Positions 28,932 to 39,060 are shown, counted from the first letter of the stretch. The stretch is 64,000 nucleotides of DNA from Rhizobium favelukesii (GCF_000577275.2 NZ_HG916852.1:3978001-4042000), one strand, 5' to 3'. Notes: generated by a model from the letters alone, not told the origin. Numbers and translations are program-made.

Positions 28932-29557
28932 AACTCGATCCCTTCTATCTCATCGTCGACAGCGCCGATTGGATCGCGCGGCTCGTGCCCCTCGGCGTCA
29001 GGCTCGTGCAGTTGCGGATCAAGAACAAAGCGCCCGCGCAGTTGCGGGCTGAAATCCGCACCGCGAAAGCGATTTGCGCATTGAACGACTGCCAGCTGAT
29101 CGTAAACGACTACTGGCAGCTCGCCATCGAAGAAGCGTGCGCTTTCGTTCACCTCGGCCAGGAGGACCTGGAAATGGCCGACCTCGGCGCGATTCGTGCC
29201 GCCGGCCTGAAGCTCGGGCTGTCGACCCACGACGATGCCGAACTCGAAACAGCAAAGGCAGCAAAGCCAGACTATATCGCGCTCGGCCCGATCTATCCGA
29301 CCATTCTCAAGCAGATGAAATGGTCGCCGCAAGGACCGGAACGCCTGCGCACATGGAAGGCGCACGTCGGCGATCTGCCGCTCGTCGCCATTGGTGGGCT
29401 GAACGTCGATCGAATCGAGGGCGTTCTGTCTCAAGGCGCCGACAGTGCTGCTGTCGTGACCGACATCACCTTGAACCCCGATCCCGAGGCGCGAACACGC
29501 CAGTGGCTCGCTGCCACCGCACCCTGGCGAACGGTGGAAATGCCATTGGGTGAGTAG
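28928..29557 (+). CDS. thiE: thiamine phosphate synthase ThiE
   Basis: 209 residues, TIM barrel: [66 protein letters not shown] and [12 protein letters not shown] match ThiE pyrophosphate and phosphate sites. It couples HMP-PP and thiazole phosphate to thiamine phosphate. Starts four bases inside thiG. No thiD is in the operon, so HMP-P phosphorylation must come from elsewhere. Confidence 0.95.
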   Translation: MKLDPFYLIVDSADWIARLVPLGVRLVQLRIKNKAPAQLRAEIRTAKAICALNDCQLIVNDYWQLAIEEACAFVHLGQEDLEMADLGAIRAAGLKLGLSTHDDAELETAKAAKPDYIALGPIYPTILKQMKWSPQGPERLRTWKAHVGDLPLVAIGGLNVDRIEGVLSQGADSAAVVTDITLNPDPEARTRQWLAATAPWRTVEMPLGE

Positions 29558-29589
29558 CAGAGCCGGGCGGCCAAGGGACGTGCTGTCGC

Positions 29590-30996
29590 ATGCCTTCAAA
29601 AACGATTGATTTGCGCGTCATGCTCCACCATTTTGAACGGGGGCTAGACAACAAGTTGGGTTTGGCACGTATGTTACAACGGACCGAGGAATCGGATGTC
29701 GCGCTGATCGACAGGCTTCAGCGGGGCGCATTCAATTATTTCCCGAAGCATTACAATCCCGAAAACGGACTTGTTGCGGATACTTCAGTCGCGGGCGTCC
29801 CCTGCAGTATCGCTGCGGTCGGCTTTGCCTTGTCGTCCTATACCGTCGCGGTCGAGCGCGGCTGGATGGAGCGCGCCGACGCGATAGAGCGCACGCTGAA
29901 GACACTTTGCTTCTTTGCCAACGGTCACCAGGGTCGTGAGCGACACGCGATCGGCTATCGCGGCTTCTTCTATCACTTCCTGCACATGGACACCGGCCAT
30001 CGTGCCTGGAACAGCGAGCTGTCGACCATCGACACCACGCTCCTGGTTACGGGCATGTTGACCGCTGCGGCCTATTTCGATCGCAATACCGAAGCCGAGA
30101 TCGAAATCCGCAGACTCGCAAGCTTGGTCTATGAGAGGATCGACTGGCACTGGGCTCTCAACAAGGGCGAGACGGTCTGCATGGGCTGGAAGCCAGGCAG
30201 TGGCTTCCTGCGTTGGCGCTGGCAAGGCTACGACGAAGCGGTCCTGCTTTATACGCTGGCGCTTGCCTCCCCGACGCATCCAATCCCGGCGGCGAGCTAT
30301 GATGCCTTCACCGCGAGCTATTCGTGGATGCTGTTCGGCGAACAACCTTATGTCTATGCCGGCCCGCTCTTCATTCACTTCTTCTCACATGCCTGGATTG
30401 ATTTCCGCGGAATCCAGGACAAGGCGATGGCCGATCGCAACTGGGACTATTTCCGCAACACGCAGGTATCGATCGCCGTGCAGCGGGACTACGCGGAGCG
30501 CAATCCCGGGCACTTTGTCGGCTACAACAAGGACATCTGGGGCCTGTCTGCCTCGGATGGCCCGCCGCCGACCCGCAACATGCGTGGCGGTCGCCACCCG
30601 CGCGTGCTCGGCTATGCCGCCCGCGGCGCGCCGCTGGGACCCGATGACGGCACGATTGCACCCTGGGCAGCGCTTGCCTCGCTCCCGTATGACCGCCAGG
30701 CTTCGCTCGATGGCCTTCGTGCCCTTATGTCCACTTACCCGAACCTGCTCCATGAGGATCGTTTTCCCGATGGGTTCAATCCGACCGTGAAGACCAAGCG
30801 ACCTGAGGGCTGGGTCGACGACCGCTGCGTCGGTATCGATCAGGGACTTCTTGTGATGACGATCGAAAATGATCGATCCGATTTCATATGGGGTCTCATG
30901 CGGTGCTCACCGGTGATCCGGCGCGGTCTCGAGCGCGCTGGTTTTACCGGCGGCTGGCTGTCGGAAGACGAAAGCGCCGAACGGAAAATCGCCTGA
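29590..30996 (+). CDS. PF10091 glycoside hydrolase (GH144 / beta-1,2-glucanase type)
   Basis: 468 residues, mainly helical. Characteristic segments include LQRGAFNYFPKHYNPENGLV near residue 43, PCSIAAVGFALSSYTVAVER, ELSTIDTTLLVTGMLTAAAY, WRWQGYDEAVLLYTLALASP, FSHAWIDFRGIQDKAM and CVGIDQGLLVMTIENDRSD. These are typical of the putative glucoamylase family, to which GH144 endo-beta-1,2-glucanases belong; the same fold also occurs inside the cyclic beta-1,2-glucan synthase NdvB. Rhizobiaceae make cyclic beta-1,2-glucan, so turnover of this glucan is the natural guess. No signal peptide is seen, implying a cytoplasmic enzyme. The start is uncertain (29590, 29620 or 29671). It is probably a separate unit just after thiE and meets the convergent ABC gene with no gap. 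Confidence 0.8.
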   Translation: MPSKTIDLRVMLHHFERGLDNKLGLARMLQRTEESDVALIDRLQRGAFNYFPKHYNPENGLVADTSVAGVPCSIAAVGFALSSYTVAVERGWMERADAIERTLKTLCFFANGHQGRERHAIGYRGFFYHFLHMDTGHRAWNSELSTIDTTLLVTGMLTAAAYFDRNTEAEIEIRRLASLVYERIDWHWALNKGETVCMGWKPGSGFLRWRWQGYDEAVLLYTLALASPTHPIPAASYDAFTASYSWMLFGEQPYVYAGPLFIHFFSHAWIDFRGIQDKAMADRNWDYFRNTQVSIAVQRDYAERNPGHFVGYNKDIWGLSASDGPPPTRNMRGGRHPRVLGYAARGAPLGPDDGTIAPWAALASLPYDRQASLDGLRALMSTYPNLLHEDRFPDGFNPTVKTKRPEGWVDDRCVGIDQGLLVMTIENDRSDFIWGLMRCSPVIRRGLERAGFTGGWLSEDESAERKIA

Positions 30997-32037
30997 TCAG
31001 CGGTTGCCGAAAACATGCGCCTTGCCGGCGATATCGAGACGAACGCGGTCGCCCTGTGACGGAAGTGCGACGCTCGAGGTCTTGATCATGATCGGCGGCA
31101 GGGCGACGCCTTCGAGTGACACAGCGACGGTGCAGGTCGCTCCACCGAATTCCACTTCGACGACCCGTCCGCGATAGGTCTGCTCGCTTTGATCAGGAAC
31201 GACCCTGATCTGTTCAGGCCGCAACATGATCTCAACCTTGCCCTGATGACCGCCATCGACCGCGACACGGCCGAGCGCGCAATCGGCAAAGCCGTTGCGA
31301 GCGACTGCCGGGAGCATCACCGCGTCGCCGAGGAACAGGGCTGTCTCTCGATCGAGGGGCTGCAGGTAAACCGATTGCGGCGAGCCGGCCTGGATCAATC
31401 GCCCTTCCCGCAGGACGGCAACCTGATCGGCAAAGGAGAGCGCCTCCGCCTGATCGTGCGTGACGAGGATCGCCGTGATGCCTGCGGACTGAAGAACGCG
31501 TGCCACGGCCTTCCGCATATTCTCGCGCAGACCTGTATCGAGTGCCGAAAACGGTTCATCGAGCAACATCAAGCGCGGCTTGCGGCCGAGCGCGCGGGCA
31601 AGCGCCACACGCTGTTGCTGGCCGCCGGAAAGCTGGTGCGGCCGGCGGGTCAGCATGTTGCGGTCAAGCTCGACCATATCAAGCAGGTCGATAATGCGTC
31701 GCTCGCGATCGGGCGCGCCGCGCTCGAAGCCAAAGCCGATATTGTCGGCAACACTCAGATGTGGGAACAGCGCGCCGTCCTGCGACACGATGCCGATGCC
31801 TCGCTTATGCGCGGGCACTGCTACGGGACCATCGGCCAGAAGCTCGCCGTCGAGCGTCACTTGGCCGCCATCGGGCTGCTCAAAACCGGCGATGATGCGC
31901 AGCAGCGTGGTCTTGCCCGACCCTGAAGGCCCGACGACGGCAGTGCGGCTGCCTGCGGCAACATCGAGTGAAATATTCTGCAATGCCTGGACATGCCCGT
32001 AGCGCTTGCTGATGCGATCGATCGTAAGCAGCGTCAT
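30997..32037 (-). CDS. Fe(III) ABC transporter ATP-binding protein (FbpC-like)
   Basis: 346 residues. Walker [10 protein letters not shown], the signature [20 protein letters not shown], Walker [13 protein letters not shown], and a C-terminal TOBE-like domain ([20 protein letters not shown] and onward). The layout is that of FbpC/PotA-type import ATPases. Overlaps the permease stop by four bases. Its receptor is of the iron family, hence the Fe assignment. Confidence 0.85.
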   Translation of the reverse strand: MTLLTIDRISKRYGHVQALQNISLDVAAGSRTAVVGPSGSGKTTLLRIIAGFEQPDGGQVTLDGELLADGPVAVPAHKRGIGIVSQDGALFPHLSVADNIGFGFERGAPDRERRIIDLLDMVELDRNMLTRRPHQLSGGQQQRVALARALGRKPRLMLLDEPFSALDTGLRENMRKAVARVLQSAGITAILVTHDQAEALSFADQVAVLREGRLIQAGSPQSVYLQPLDRETALFLGDAVMLPAVARNGFADCALGRVAVDGGHQGKVEIMLRPEQIRVVPDQSEQTYRGRVVEVEFGGATCTVAVSLEGVALPPIMIKTSSVALPSQGDRVRLDIAGKAHVFGNR

Positions 32038-33650
32038 TGTCCGGCTGTCCGTTTCGATTGGGCATAGAGAAGAAGGGTGAGCGGCAGCGATAGCACGACC
32101 ATCATGAATGCGTAAGGCGCCGCCGCCACGTAGTCGATTTCGCTGGTCAGCGACCAGAACTTCGTCGCAAGCGTCTCGACACCGTTCGGCGCCAGCATCA
32201 ATGTCGCGGTGAGCTCGTTCGTGATGCCGAGACCGACAAGTGCGACGCTGGCGGCTGCACCCGGCGCGGCAAGCCGCATGGTGATCTGCCTCACGGCCTG
32301 GGCAGGCGTGCGGCCAAGCCCCATTGCCGCACGCTCAAGCTCCACGGGCGCCTGAGCGATGCTGGCGCGGAGACCCACCATGGCACGCGGCAGGAACAGC
32401 AGTATGTAAGCAACAATAAGGGTCGCAAAGGTTTGATAGAGCGGCAGAACAAGACGGACCGTAATCGTCACCAGCGCGAGCGCAACGACCACACCCGGCA
32501 ACGAGCCGACATAGTAGTGGCAGGCCTCGAGCAGGCGCTGAAGACGCCCCGGCGCACGCACGGAGAGCCAGGCCATCGGTGCGGCGGCAATCGTGGCGAG
32601 CACGCCACCGGCAATGGCAAGAACGATGGTTTGTGCGAACGCATTGCCGACCGTGTCGACATGCCAGACCTCAAGCCCGCCGAGATAGAGCCACCGCACC
32701 AGCGTTACGAGGGGGACGCCGAGCGTCAAGGCCGCCAGTCCCAGCTGCAGCACGATGGCCGGCACGACGAACCAGCCGAGCCGACGACGATCCGCCGGCC
32801 GGGCTGAGCCGGATCCGACCCGGGCATATCGTTCATTGCCGCGCAACAGGATTTCGAGACCAAGCAGAAACAGGCAGCAGCAGACAAGAACACCGCCCAG
32901 CATGTTGGCGGCCGGGCTGTTGTAGGCGGATTGGAACTGGTCGACGATCGCGGTGGCGAACGTGTCGAAACGGATCATCACGTAAAGACCGTATTCCGAC
33001 AGCAGGTGCAGCCCGATCAGCAGCGAGCCTCCGCAGATGGAGAAGCGCAATTGCGGCAGGATGGTACGGAAGAACAAACGCCAAGGCCCGAGCCCGAGGG
33101 AAGCGGCTGCATCCTCGATGGCAGGATCAAGCCGGCGCAAGGCAGCGGCGACCGGGAGGTAGAGAAATGGAAAATAGGCAAGTACGGAAACGAATATGCC
33201 GCTCTGCAGCCCGCGCATGCCGGGGACAAGGCTGATCCAGGCGTAACTATGGACGAAGGCCGGCACCGCGAGCGGCGCAACCGCTAACCACGACCAGAGC
33301 CGTGCGAAGGGTATATCCGTCCGTTCGACCAGCCAGGCAAGCGTCACGGCAAAGACGATCGACAGCGGAATGGTAAAGGCTTCCAGCAGCACTGTGTTGA
33401 CGAGCAGTTCGCCAACGCGCGCGCGAAACACCAGCTCCTTGACGGTCTGCCAGCCGACATCAAAGGTTATCCAACCGATGAAACCAAGCGGCACCAGACT
33501 GAACAACGCTACGACGGAGGCAAACAGGATAACGGAAAGGTGGGGCAACCGCGCCCGCAGCCGATCCATTCCCGCCACCGGCCGAGCGATCGGCCCTTCA
33601 TGGCCGGGAGCAAGCAATCTGTTGTCCTGCAGCAAGGCCGCCGCCTTCAT
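32034..33650 (-). CDS. Fe(III) ABC transporter permease (FbpB-like, two-domain)
   Basis: 538 residues with about 12 membrane segments in two repeated halves, typical of the fused FbpB permease. EAA loops are seen as [20 protein letters not shown] and [20 protein letters not shown]. Start ATG 33650 is a choice of convenience: the open frame extends to 33731, but that extension crosses a strong hairpin, and a start at 33569 ([11 protein letters not shown]) is possible. Belongs with the receptor upstream and the ATPase downstream. Confidence 0.82.
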   Translation of the reverse strand: MKAAALLQDNRLLAPGHEGPIARPVAGMDRLRARLPHLSVILFASVVALFSLVPLGFIGWITFDVGWQTVKELVFRARVGELLVNTVLLEAFTIPLSIVFAVTLAWLVERTDIPFARLWSWLAVAPLAVPAFVHSYAWISLVPGMRGLQSGIFVSVLAYFPFLYLPVAAALRRLDPAIEDAAASLGLGPWRLFFRTILPQLRFSICGGSLLIGLHLLSEYGLYVMIRFDTFATAIVDQFQSAYNSPAANMLGGVLVCCCLFLLGLEILLRGNERYARVGSGSARPADRRRLGWFVVPAIVLQLGLAALTLGVPLVTLVRWLYLGGLEVWHVDTVGNAFAQTIVLAIAGGVLATIAAAPMAWLSVRAPGRLQRLLEACHYYVGSLPGVVVALALVTITVRLVLPLYQTFATLIVAYILLFLPRAMVGLRASIAQAPVELERAAMGLGRTPAQAVRQITMRLAAPGAAASVALVGLGITNELTATLMLAPNGVETLATKFWSLTSEIDYVAAAPYAFMMVVLSLPLTLLLYAQSKRTAGQ

Positions 33651-33665
33651 ACGCTGAAAAAGGAA

Positions 33666-33691
33666 GGCAACCGCCTTGAAAGGCGGTTGCC
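33666..33691 (-). terminator. intercistronic terminator/attenuator of the iron transporter operon
   Basis: GGCAACCGCCTT pairs perfectly with AAGGCGGTTGCC (12 bp, tight loop), and the minus-strand RNA continues TTCCTTTTTC after the stem. It sits between the receptor gene and the permease gene. It should stop most transcripts so that the receptor is made in excess. Confidence 0.75.
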
Positions 33692-33764
33692 GATTTCGGC
33701 ATGCCCTACGTTTTTCTTGAGCCAAAAGCAATAGTTTTGACAGTCAGGGCCTTTGACGGAAAGA

Positions 33765-34793
33765 CTAGATGATGCCGGCGGCAGTCATCAGTTCCGTCAC
33801 CTTCTTGCTGTTCAGCTTGGCTGCATCGACCTTCGGTGCGTTCAGATCAGCCAGCGGAACGAGCTTGTTATTTGAAGTGGCATCCTTACCGATGGCGTAT
33901 TCGTAGGATGTACCGTTCTTGAGGACGCCCTGGCCGGGCTGGCCGGTCACGAACTTCAGGAAGGCCTGAGCCTCCTTGGCATGCTGGCTCGACTTCAGGA
34001 CGCCGCCGCCGGAGATGCTGACGAATGCGCCCGGATCCTGGTTCTTGAAGTAGTGCAAGGCGACGTTCTTGCTGTTTTCGCCGGTCTTCGCCTGATCGCC
34101 GAACCAGTAGTAGTGATAGATCACCGCGCCTTCAACTTCACCGGCATTCACCGCCTTCATGGCGACGCTGTTGCCCTTGCATGGCGTGGAGTTTTCCTTG
34201 AGTGCCTTAAGCCAAGCCGCCGTTGCTTCCTCGCCCTTGAGTTCGAGCAGAGCGCTGACGATCGCCTGGAAGTCAGCGCCGGCCGGCGAAGCGCCCCAAC
34301 GACCCTTCCAGGCCGGATCCGCGAGGTCGAGCAGCGACTTCGGCAACTTGTCTTCGGTCAGCTTCGTCTTGTCGTATGCAAAAACGGTGGAGCGAGCGGC
34401 GATGCCGGTCCACATGCCATCAGACGGACGATATTGCTCGGGAACCTGGTCCAGGGTCTCCTTGTCAACGGGCGCGAAGAGGCCAGCGGAATCGACCAGC
34501 GTCATGGCCGGAGAGTTCTCGGTCAGGAAAACGTCAGCCGGCGATGCATCGCCTTCCTGAACGATCTGGTTGGCGAGCTGCATGTCGCTGCCCTGGCGCA
34601 TCGTTACCTTGATGCCGGTTGCCTTGGTGAATGCGTCGATCCACTCGCGCCCGAGGCTCTCATGCTGAGCGTTGTAAACGACGATACCTTCGGATTCCTG
34701 TGCCATAGCGCCACCGGCGACCAGCGAAGCCGCGGCAAAGACCGAGGCAGCGAGCGCTACAGCACCGGAAGCGCGATTAAAGGAAATTTTCAT
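33765..34793 (-). CDS. Fe(III) ABC transporter substrate-binding protein (FbpA-like)
   Basis: 342 residues from ATG 34793 (GGAGGG upstream). The signal peptide MKISFNRASGAVALAASVFA… ends at GGAMAQES. The mature part (GIVVYNAQHESLGREWIDAF, KVTMRQGSDMQLANQIVQEG, PADVFLTENSPAMTLVDSAG) matches the FbpA/AfuA periplasmic ferric-binding family. AVIYHYYWFGDQ contributes the tyrosine pair of the iron site. It is the first gene of the transporter, with an Irr-type box 127 bases upstream. Confidence 0.9.
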   Translation of the reverse strand: MKISFNRASGAVALAASVFAAASLVAGGAMAQESEGIVVYNAQHESLGREWIDAFTKATGIKVTMRQGSDMQLANQIVQEGDASPADVFLTENSPAMTLVDSAGLFAPVDKETLDQVPEQYRPSDGMWTGIAARSTVFAYDKTKLTEDKLPKSLLDLADPAWKGRWGASPAGADFQAIVSALLELKGEEATAAWLKALKENSTPCKGNSVAMKAVNAGEVEGAVIYHYYWFGDQAKTGENSKNVALHYFKNQDPGAFVSISGGGVLKSSQHAKEAQAFLKFVTGQPGQGVLKNGTSYEYAIGKDATSNNKLVPLADLNAPKVDAAKLNSKKVTELMTAAGII

Positions 34794-34919
34794 GAAGCCC
34801 TCCATGGTGTTTCACCCGAGATCCCCGAGGTGATGAGAGCCCGTATATTTTTGTTGATTTGGAATTTCAAGTTTTGGAGATGGTTCAGGGATCACGAATA
34901 CTTGAAATCTTTCATCAAC

Positions 34920-34936
34920 TTTAGAATCGTTCTAGC
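34920..34936. promoter_or_regulatory. ICE/Irr-type iron-control box
   Basis: TTTAGAA-TCG-TTCTAGC fits the inverted repeat TTTAGAA-N3-TTCTAAA recognised by Irr in rhizobia, with two mismatches in the last bases. It is placed upstream of the FbpA-type receptor gene (start 34793) and partly overlaps the end of the neighbouring gene. Confidence 0.5.
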
Positions 34937-35925
34937 TAGAGCGAATGGATGGTGGCAATAACTTCACCCTCGACCTCGATGCCGCTTTCCAGCGCCTGTC
35001 TACGAGCCGTTTGGCCGCGGCGCCCCGGGAGCCGAACGCCGGGGTCAGATGAGATCTCGCCCACCAGCATGGCCAATCGCTCAGCAACACCACTTCCACC
35101 GCTGGCCGCCGGGTTGATAACGATCAGCATCTGTCCAAGACCGGGCGCCGAACCTTTGTCATCGAACAGCGACGAGGACTCGAAGGAGAAGTTGGCCCCG
35201 GTCAACCCACCGGCGAGGATTTCGACCATCATCGCCAACGCCGCACCTTTGGCCTCTCCAGATGGGGCCATCGTCCCCTCGAGCGCGGCAATAGCGTCCG
35301 TCGTCGGCTGACCGTTCCGGTCAAAAGCCCAATCCGCGGGGATATCGACGCCTTTCTGGCGCGCGGCCATCACCTTGCCGCGGGCGACCCGAGAGAGTGC
35401 AAGGTCGATGACGAGAGGGTCGGTCTCCGGGATCGGCGCGGCAAACGCGATGGGGTTCGTTCCAAACACGGGCTTGCGCCCGCCCCAGGCTGCCATGGAG
35501 GCTGTGGCATTGGCGACCATCAGAGCGACAAGCCCCATTTCCGCAAACCGCTCAACGGTCAAGGCAAGGACGCCGGCGTGGTGCGAACGGCGAACTGCCG
35601 CCAAGGCAATGCCCTGCTCCCGGGCAATCTCGGGAAGAACCGAGGCGGCGAGATCGAACGCAGGGTAGGCATAGCCATAACAGGCATCGATCCGCACGAC
35701 CGCGGGAAACAGACGTTCGAGCTGCGGCTTGGCAAATCCATCGACCTTGCCCGCCTTCGCCTGCTTTGCGTAAGCCTCGACACGGCGCAGGCCATGGCCT
35801 CCCTGTCCGGCAGCTTCGGCGGCAACAAGCGCCCGGGCGACCGAGCGCGCATTTGCCTCGTCCACGCGATTGCGCGTCAGGGCATCGATAACCAGCGTTT
35901 CGGCCGCAGCCAAAGTCAAATGCAT
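34936..35925 (-). CDS. Ldh-family oxidoreductase, candidate Delta1-piperideine-2-carboxylate reductase
   Basis: 329 residues of the same LDH2/MDG2 fold as the gene at 10303, but divergent in sequence. Seen are EAAGQGGHGLRRVEAYAKQA, VRRSHHAGVLALTVERFAEM, FGTNPIAFAAPIPETDPLVI and SGEAKGAALAMMVEILAGGL. Next to AmaB- and AmaA-like genes, the likely role is reduction of cyclic imines from lysine (DpkA type) to pipecolate. A terminator lies between it and AmaB, so it may be transcribed separately. Malate/lactate dehydrogenase is the alternative. Confidence 0.7.
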   Translation of the reverse strand: MHLTLAAAETLVIDALTRNRVDEANARSVARALVAAEAAGQGGHGLRRVEAYAKQAKAGKVDGFAKPQLERLFPAVVRIDACYGYAYPAFDLAASVLPEIAREQGIALAAVRRSHHAGVLALTVERFAEMGLVALMVANATASMAAWGGRKPVFGTNPIAFAAPIPETDPLVIDLALSRVARGKVMAARQKGVDIPADWAFDRNGQPTTDAIAALEGTMAPSGEAKGAALAMMVEILAGGLTGANFSFESSSLFDDKGSAPGLGQMLIVINPAASGGSGVAERLAMLVGEISSDPGVRLPGRRGQTARRQALESGIEVEGEVIATIHSL

Positions 35926-35945
35926 GAGGAACCCGCACAGAAGAA

Positions 35946-35977
35946 AAAGGGCAGATGACGTGTTATGTCATCGCCCT
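35946..35977 (-). terminator. rho-independent terminator behind the AmaB-like gene
   Basis: AAGGGC-A-GATGAC and GTCATC-GCCCTT form a 12-bp stem with one bulged A and a 7-base loop. The minus-strand RNA continues CCCTTTTTCTTCTG. It lies between the stop of the AmaB-like gene (36000) and the next gene's start (35925). Confidence 0.8.
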
Positions 35978-35999
35978 TGCAGCTGCAATGGAGCAGCAA

Positions 36000-37538
36000 T
36001 CATTCAACGTCGAACTTCACGCCCTGTGCGAGCGGCAGTGTCTTGCCGTAATTGACCGTGTTCGTCGCCCTGCGCATGTAGGCTTTCCAGGCATCCGAGC
36101 CGGATTCGCGGCCACCGCCAGTTTCCTTCTCGCCACCGAACGCACCACCGATTTCGGCTCCGGACGGACCGAGGTTGATATTGGCAATTCCGCAATCCGA
36201 ACCGCGAGCCGAAACGAAGGTCTCGGCTTCGCGCATGTCATTCGTGAAGATCGAAGAGGAAAGACCCTGCGGCACCGCGTTGTGCAGTTCCAATACCTGA
36301 TCGAAGTCTGTGTACTTCATCACGTAGAGGATCGGCGCAAACGTCTCATGCTCGACCGGGCCAGTCTGGGAAGGCATTTCGACGAGAGCCGGACGGACAT
36401 AGAAAGCGTCCTCCGCACCGTTTTCGACGCGCTCGCCACCGGCAACTTTGCCGCCGGCCGCCCTCGCCTGCTCCAAAGCGGACTGCATGTTGCTGAAGGC
36501 CTGCTTGTCGATCAGCGGCCCGACCAGCGTCCCGGCTTCCAGAGGATTGCCGATTGACACGGAGCTATAGGCCTTCCGAAGGCGCGGAACGAGTTGGTCA
36601 TAGACGCTCTCGTGAACGAACAGACGGCGCAGCGTCGTGCAGCGCTGGCCGGCCGTACCCATGGCGGAGAAGGCAACACCGCGCAGCGTCAGATCAAGAT
36701 CGGCCGTTGGGCAGATGATCGCGGCATTGTTGCCGCCGAGTTCGAGGATGGCGCGGGCGAAACGCTGCGACAGGCGAGGACCGACAACGCGACCCATGGC
36801 CGTCGAGCCGGTCGCGGAGACGAGCGGCACCTTGGGATGGTCGACGAGGACTTCGCCGACATCGCGGCCACCGATGAGCAACGTCGACAGGTTGGCAGGC
36901 GCGGCCCCGCCTTCGGCAACGAACCGCTTCACTGCCTTTTCAAATAGCACCTGAACGGCAAGGGCCGTCAACGGCGTCTTTTCCGACGGCTTCCAGACCG
37001 TCGAGTTGCCGCAGACAAGCGCCAGGGCGGCATTCCAGGACCAGACGGCAACAGGGAAATTGAAAGCCGAGATGATGCCGACGACGCCGAGCGGATGCCA
37101 GCTCTCCATCATGCGGTGCTCGGAGCGTTCCGTTGCAATCGTCAGACCGTAGAGCTGGCGTGACAAGCCGACCGCAAAGTCGCAGATGTCGATCATTTCC
37201 TGGACTTCGCCGAGCCCCTCGGAGGTGATCTTGCCAACCTCGATCGAGACAAGTCGACCGAGAGCGGTTTTTGCAGCACGGAGCTCTTCGCCAAGCAGGC
37301 GCACGAGTTCACCGCGCTTCGGAGCCGGAACGGCCCGCCATTCAAGGAATGCCTTGTGGGCGGCCTCGATGGCGGCCTTTGCCTCGGAGCCCGAATGCTC
37401 CTTCAGCGCACCGATCTCCTTGCCGGTGACCGGAGAGCTGACACGAAGCGTGCCGCCGGTATAGCGGTCGGCACCGACACCCAATTCAGCGAGCAGTTCT
37501 TTCGTCCTGGTGGCGAGATCAAGTGCAGAAACGGTCAT
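36000..37538 (-). CDS. amaB: aldehyde dehydrogenase, ALDH7 type (AmaB-like, 2-aminoadipate semialdehyde)
   Basis: 512 residues of the antiquitin/ALDH7 type. Visible are LGVVGIISAFNFPVAVWSWN (cofactor entry), the catalytic Glu in ARAILELGGNNAAIICPTAD and the catalytic Cys in MGTAGQRCTTLRRLFVHESV. ALDH7 members oxidise 2-aminoadipate-6-semialdehyde to 2-aminoadipate in lysine catabolism. It is followed (37558) by the AmaA-like oxidase, and the two together strongly suggest the pipecolate route. Other semialdehydes remain possible. Confidence 0.85.
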   Translation of the reverse strand: MTVSALDLATRTKELLAELGVGADRYTGGTLRVSSPVTGKEIGALKEHSGSEAKAAIEAAHKAFLEWRAVPAPKRGELVRLLGEELRAAKTALGRLVSIEVGKITSEGLGEVQEMIDICDFAVGLSRQLYGLTIATERSEHRMMESWHPLGVVGIISAFNFPVAVWSWNAALALVCGNSTVWKPSEKTPLTALAVQVLFEKAVKRFVAEGGAAPANLSTLLIGGRDVGEVLVDHPKVPLVSATGSTAMGRVVGPRLSQRFARAILELGGNNAAIICPTADLDLTLRGVAFSAMGTAGQRCTTLRRLFVHESVYDQLVPRLRKAYSSVSIGNPLEAGTLVGPLIDKQAFSNMQSALEQARAAGGKVAGGERVENGAEDAFYVRPALVEMPSQTGPVEHETFAPILYVMKYTDFDQVLELHNAVPQGLSSSIFTNDMREAETFVSARGSDCGIANINLGPSGAEIGGAFGGEKETGGGRESGSDAWKAYMRRATNTVNYGKTLPLAQGVKFDVE

Positions 37539-37557
37539 TGGTTCAACCTCGGTGTTT

Positions 37558-38841
37558 TCAAAAACGGGCGTCGGCGAAGTGGGCGACTTGGGCGCCGGCT
37601 TCGTACCACACTTCCTTCACTGCACGGAAGCTCGGCTCGGACGGGGCGGTAAGCGGCAATGGCAGGTCCGCTTCCGTCGTCTGCCCCAGGATGAGCCGGG
37701 CAAGCGTACGGCCGAAGACCGTACCGGGCGCGATACCGCGACCGTTATAGCCAGAGAAACCGACAACATTGGGCGCGAACCTGTGGAACCGGGGCAACGC
37801 ATTGTCGGTCATCCCGATCTTGCCATACCACTCACATTCGAACTCGACATCGCCAAGCTGCGGAAACAGCTTCTTCAGCGACCGTTTGGCCCAGGCCGTG
37901 TGGATCCCAAGCCCTGTATTGCGCAGAGCACCGACACTGCCGAAAACCAAGCGTCCGGCGTGGTCCATACGGTAGGACGACAGGATTTCCTTCGTATCCC
38001 AAACGCCCTCGCGCCCCGCGAGAATAGAACCGCGCAGATTGTCGCTGAGCGGCCTGGTCGCAAGATTGAAATAGGGCAGGTGCACTTGTTCGTTGCGCAC
38101 CTCCTCCCAGGGACCGGTGCTATATGCGTCAGTCGCCACGATGATCCAGTCGGCCGTCACCTCACCCTTTGCAGTCTTTACGGTCCAGCGATTGCCGTTT
38201 CGCTCGGTCTCGATGACGGGGCTCGATGTGTGGATACAAACGCCGGCCCTGACCGCTGCATGGGCCAGACCGCGGGCGTAGGCGAGCGGCTGCAGCGTAC
38301 CGGCGCGCATGTCGAGCAATGATCCCGTATAGGCATTGCTGCCGACACGCTTGGCTGTCCCGGCGGCGTCCAGCAGCGTCACTGGCGCTCCGAGCGCTGC
38401 CCACTGCCGCGCGCGGTTTTCGATCTCCTTCAAGCCACTCGCACCGACGGCAACGTGAAGCGTGCCGTTTCGTTCGAGCTCGCAGGCGATGCCGTGCTTG
38501 GCGATCAATTCCATCACCAGCCTCGGCGCATTACCCAACAGGTCGAGCAAACGTTCGCCGTAAACCGGCCCGAGAACACCCGGAAGGTCGTCAGGCATGA
38601 CCCACATGCCGGCGTTGATGAGGCCAACGTTGCGGCCCGCGCCGCCAAAGCCGATTTCCTTGGCTTCCAGCAACACGACCTTCGAGCCCGCTTCGGCCAG
38701 ATGCAGACTTGAGGAAAGGCCAGTATAACCTCCGCCCACGACGACGACATCAGCGCTCACTGCCCCCGCGAGCGAAGATGTCACGGGCGGCTGAGGAGCG
38801 GTCTTTTCCCAAAGGCCGTGGGAACGGGGATCGTTCAGCAT
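37558..38841 (-). CDS. amaA: FAD-dependent oxidoreductase (AmaA-like L-pipecolate oxidase)
   Basis: 427 residues of the DadA/glycine-oxidase fold. The N-terminal VSADVVVVGGGYTGLSSSLH binds FAD, and FSGYNGRGIAPGTVFGRTLA is the usual C-terminal FAD contact. AmaA oxidises L-pipecolate to Delta1-piperideine-6-carboxylate, which opens to the AmaB substrate. It is 19 bp upstream of amaB in the same operon. Another amino acid substrate (for example gamma-glutamylputrescine) cannot be excluded, since such oxidases share the fold. Confidence 0.75.
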   Translation of the reverse strand: MLNDPRSHGLWEKTAPQPPVTSSLAGAVSADVVVVGGGYTGLSSSLHLAEAGSKVVLLEAKEIGFGGAGRNVGLINAGMWVMPDDLPGVLGPVYGERLLDLLGNAPRLVMELIAKHGIACELERNGTLHVAVGASGLKEIENRARQWAALGAPVTLLDAAGTAKRVGSNAYTGSLLDMRAGTLQPLAYARGLAHAAVRAGVCIHTSSPVIETERNGNRWTVKTAKGEVTADWIIVATDAYSTGPWEEVRNEQVHLPYFNLATRPLSDNLRGSILAGREGVWDTKEILSSYRMDHAGRLVFGSVGALRNTGLGIHTAWAKRSLKKLFPQLGDVEFECEWYGKIGMTDNALPRFHRFAPNVVGFSGYNGRGIAPGTVFGRTLARLILGQTTEADLPLPLTAPSEPSFRAVKEVWYEAGAQVAHFADARF

Positions 38842-39060
38842 CGATCAAAATCCATCCATTAAACTGGCGGCATTCTAGCGCCGCGCGATTGCTTGTAAAA
38901 CCGCTGATCAGGCTGCCGATCGCAGCCCGGGATCGCGAGTCCAGCAGATCGATCGCATTTCCAGTTCATTCCGATTCTGTCGGATGAATTACTTTACAAA
39001 GCCGGATAAGCCGTAAATATCGACATTTGGGAAATAGCTTATTCTGAAATGGAATGATGG

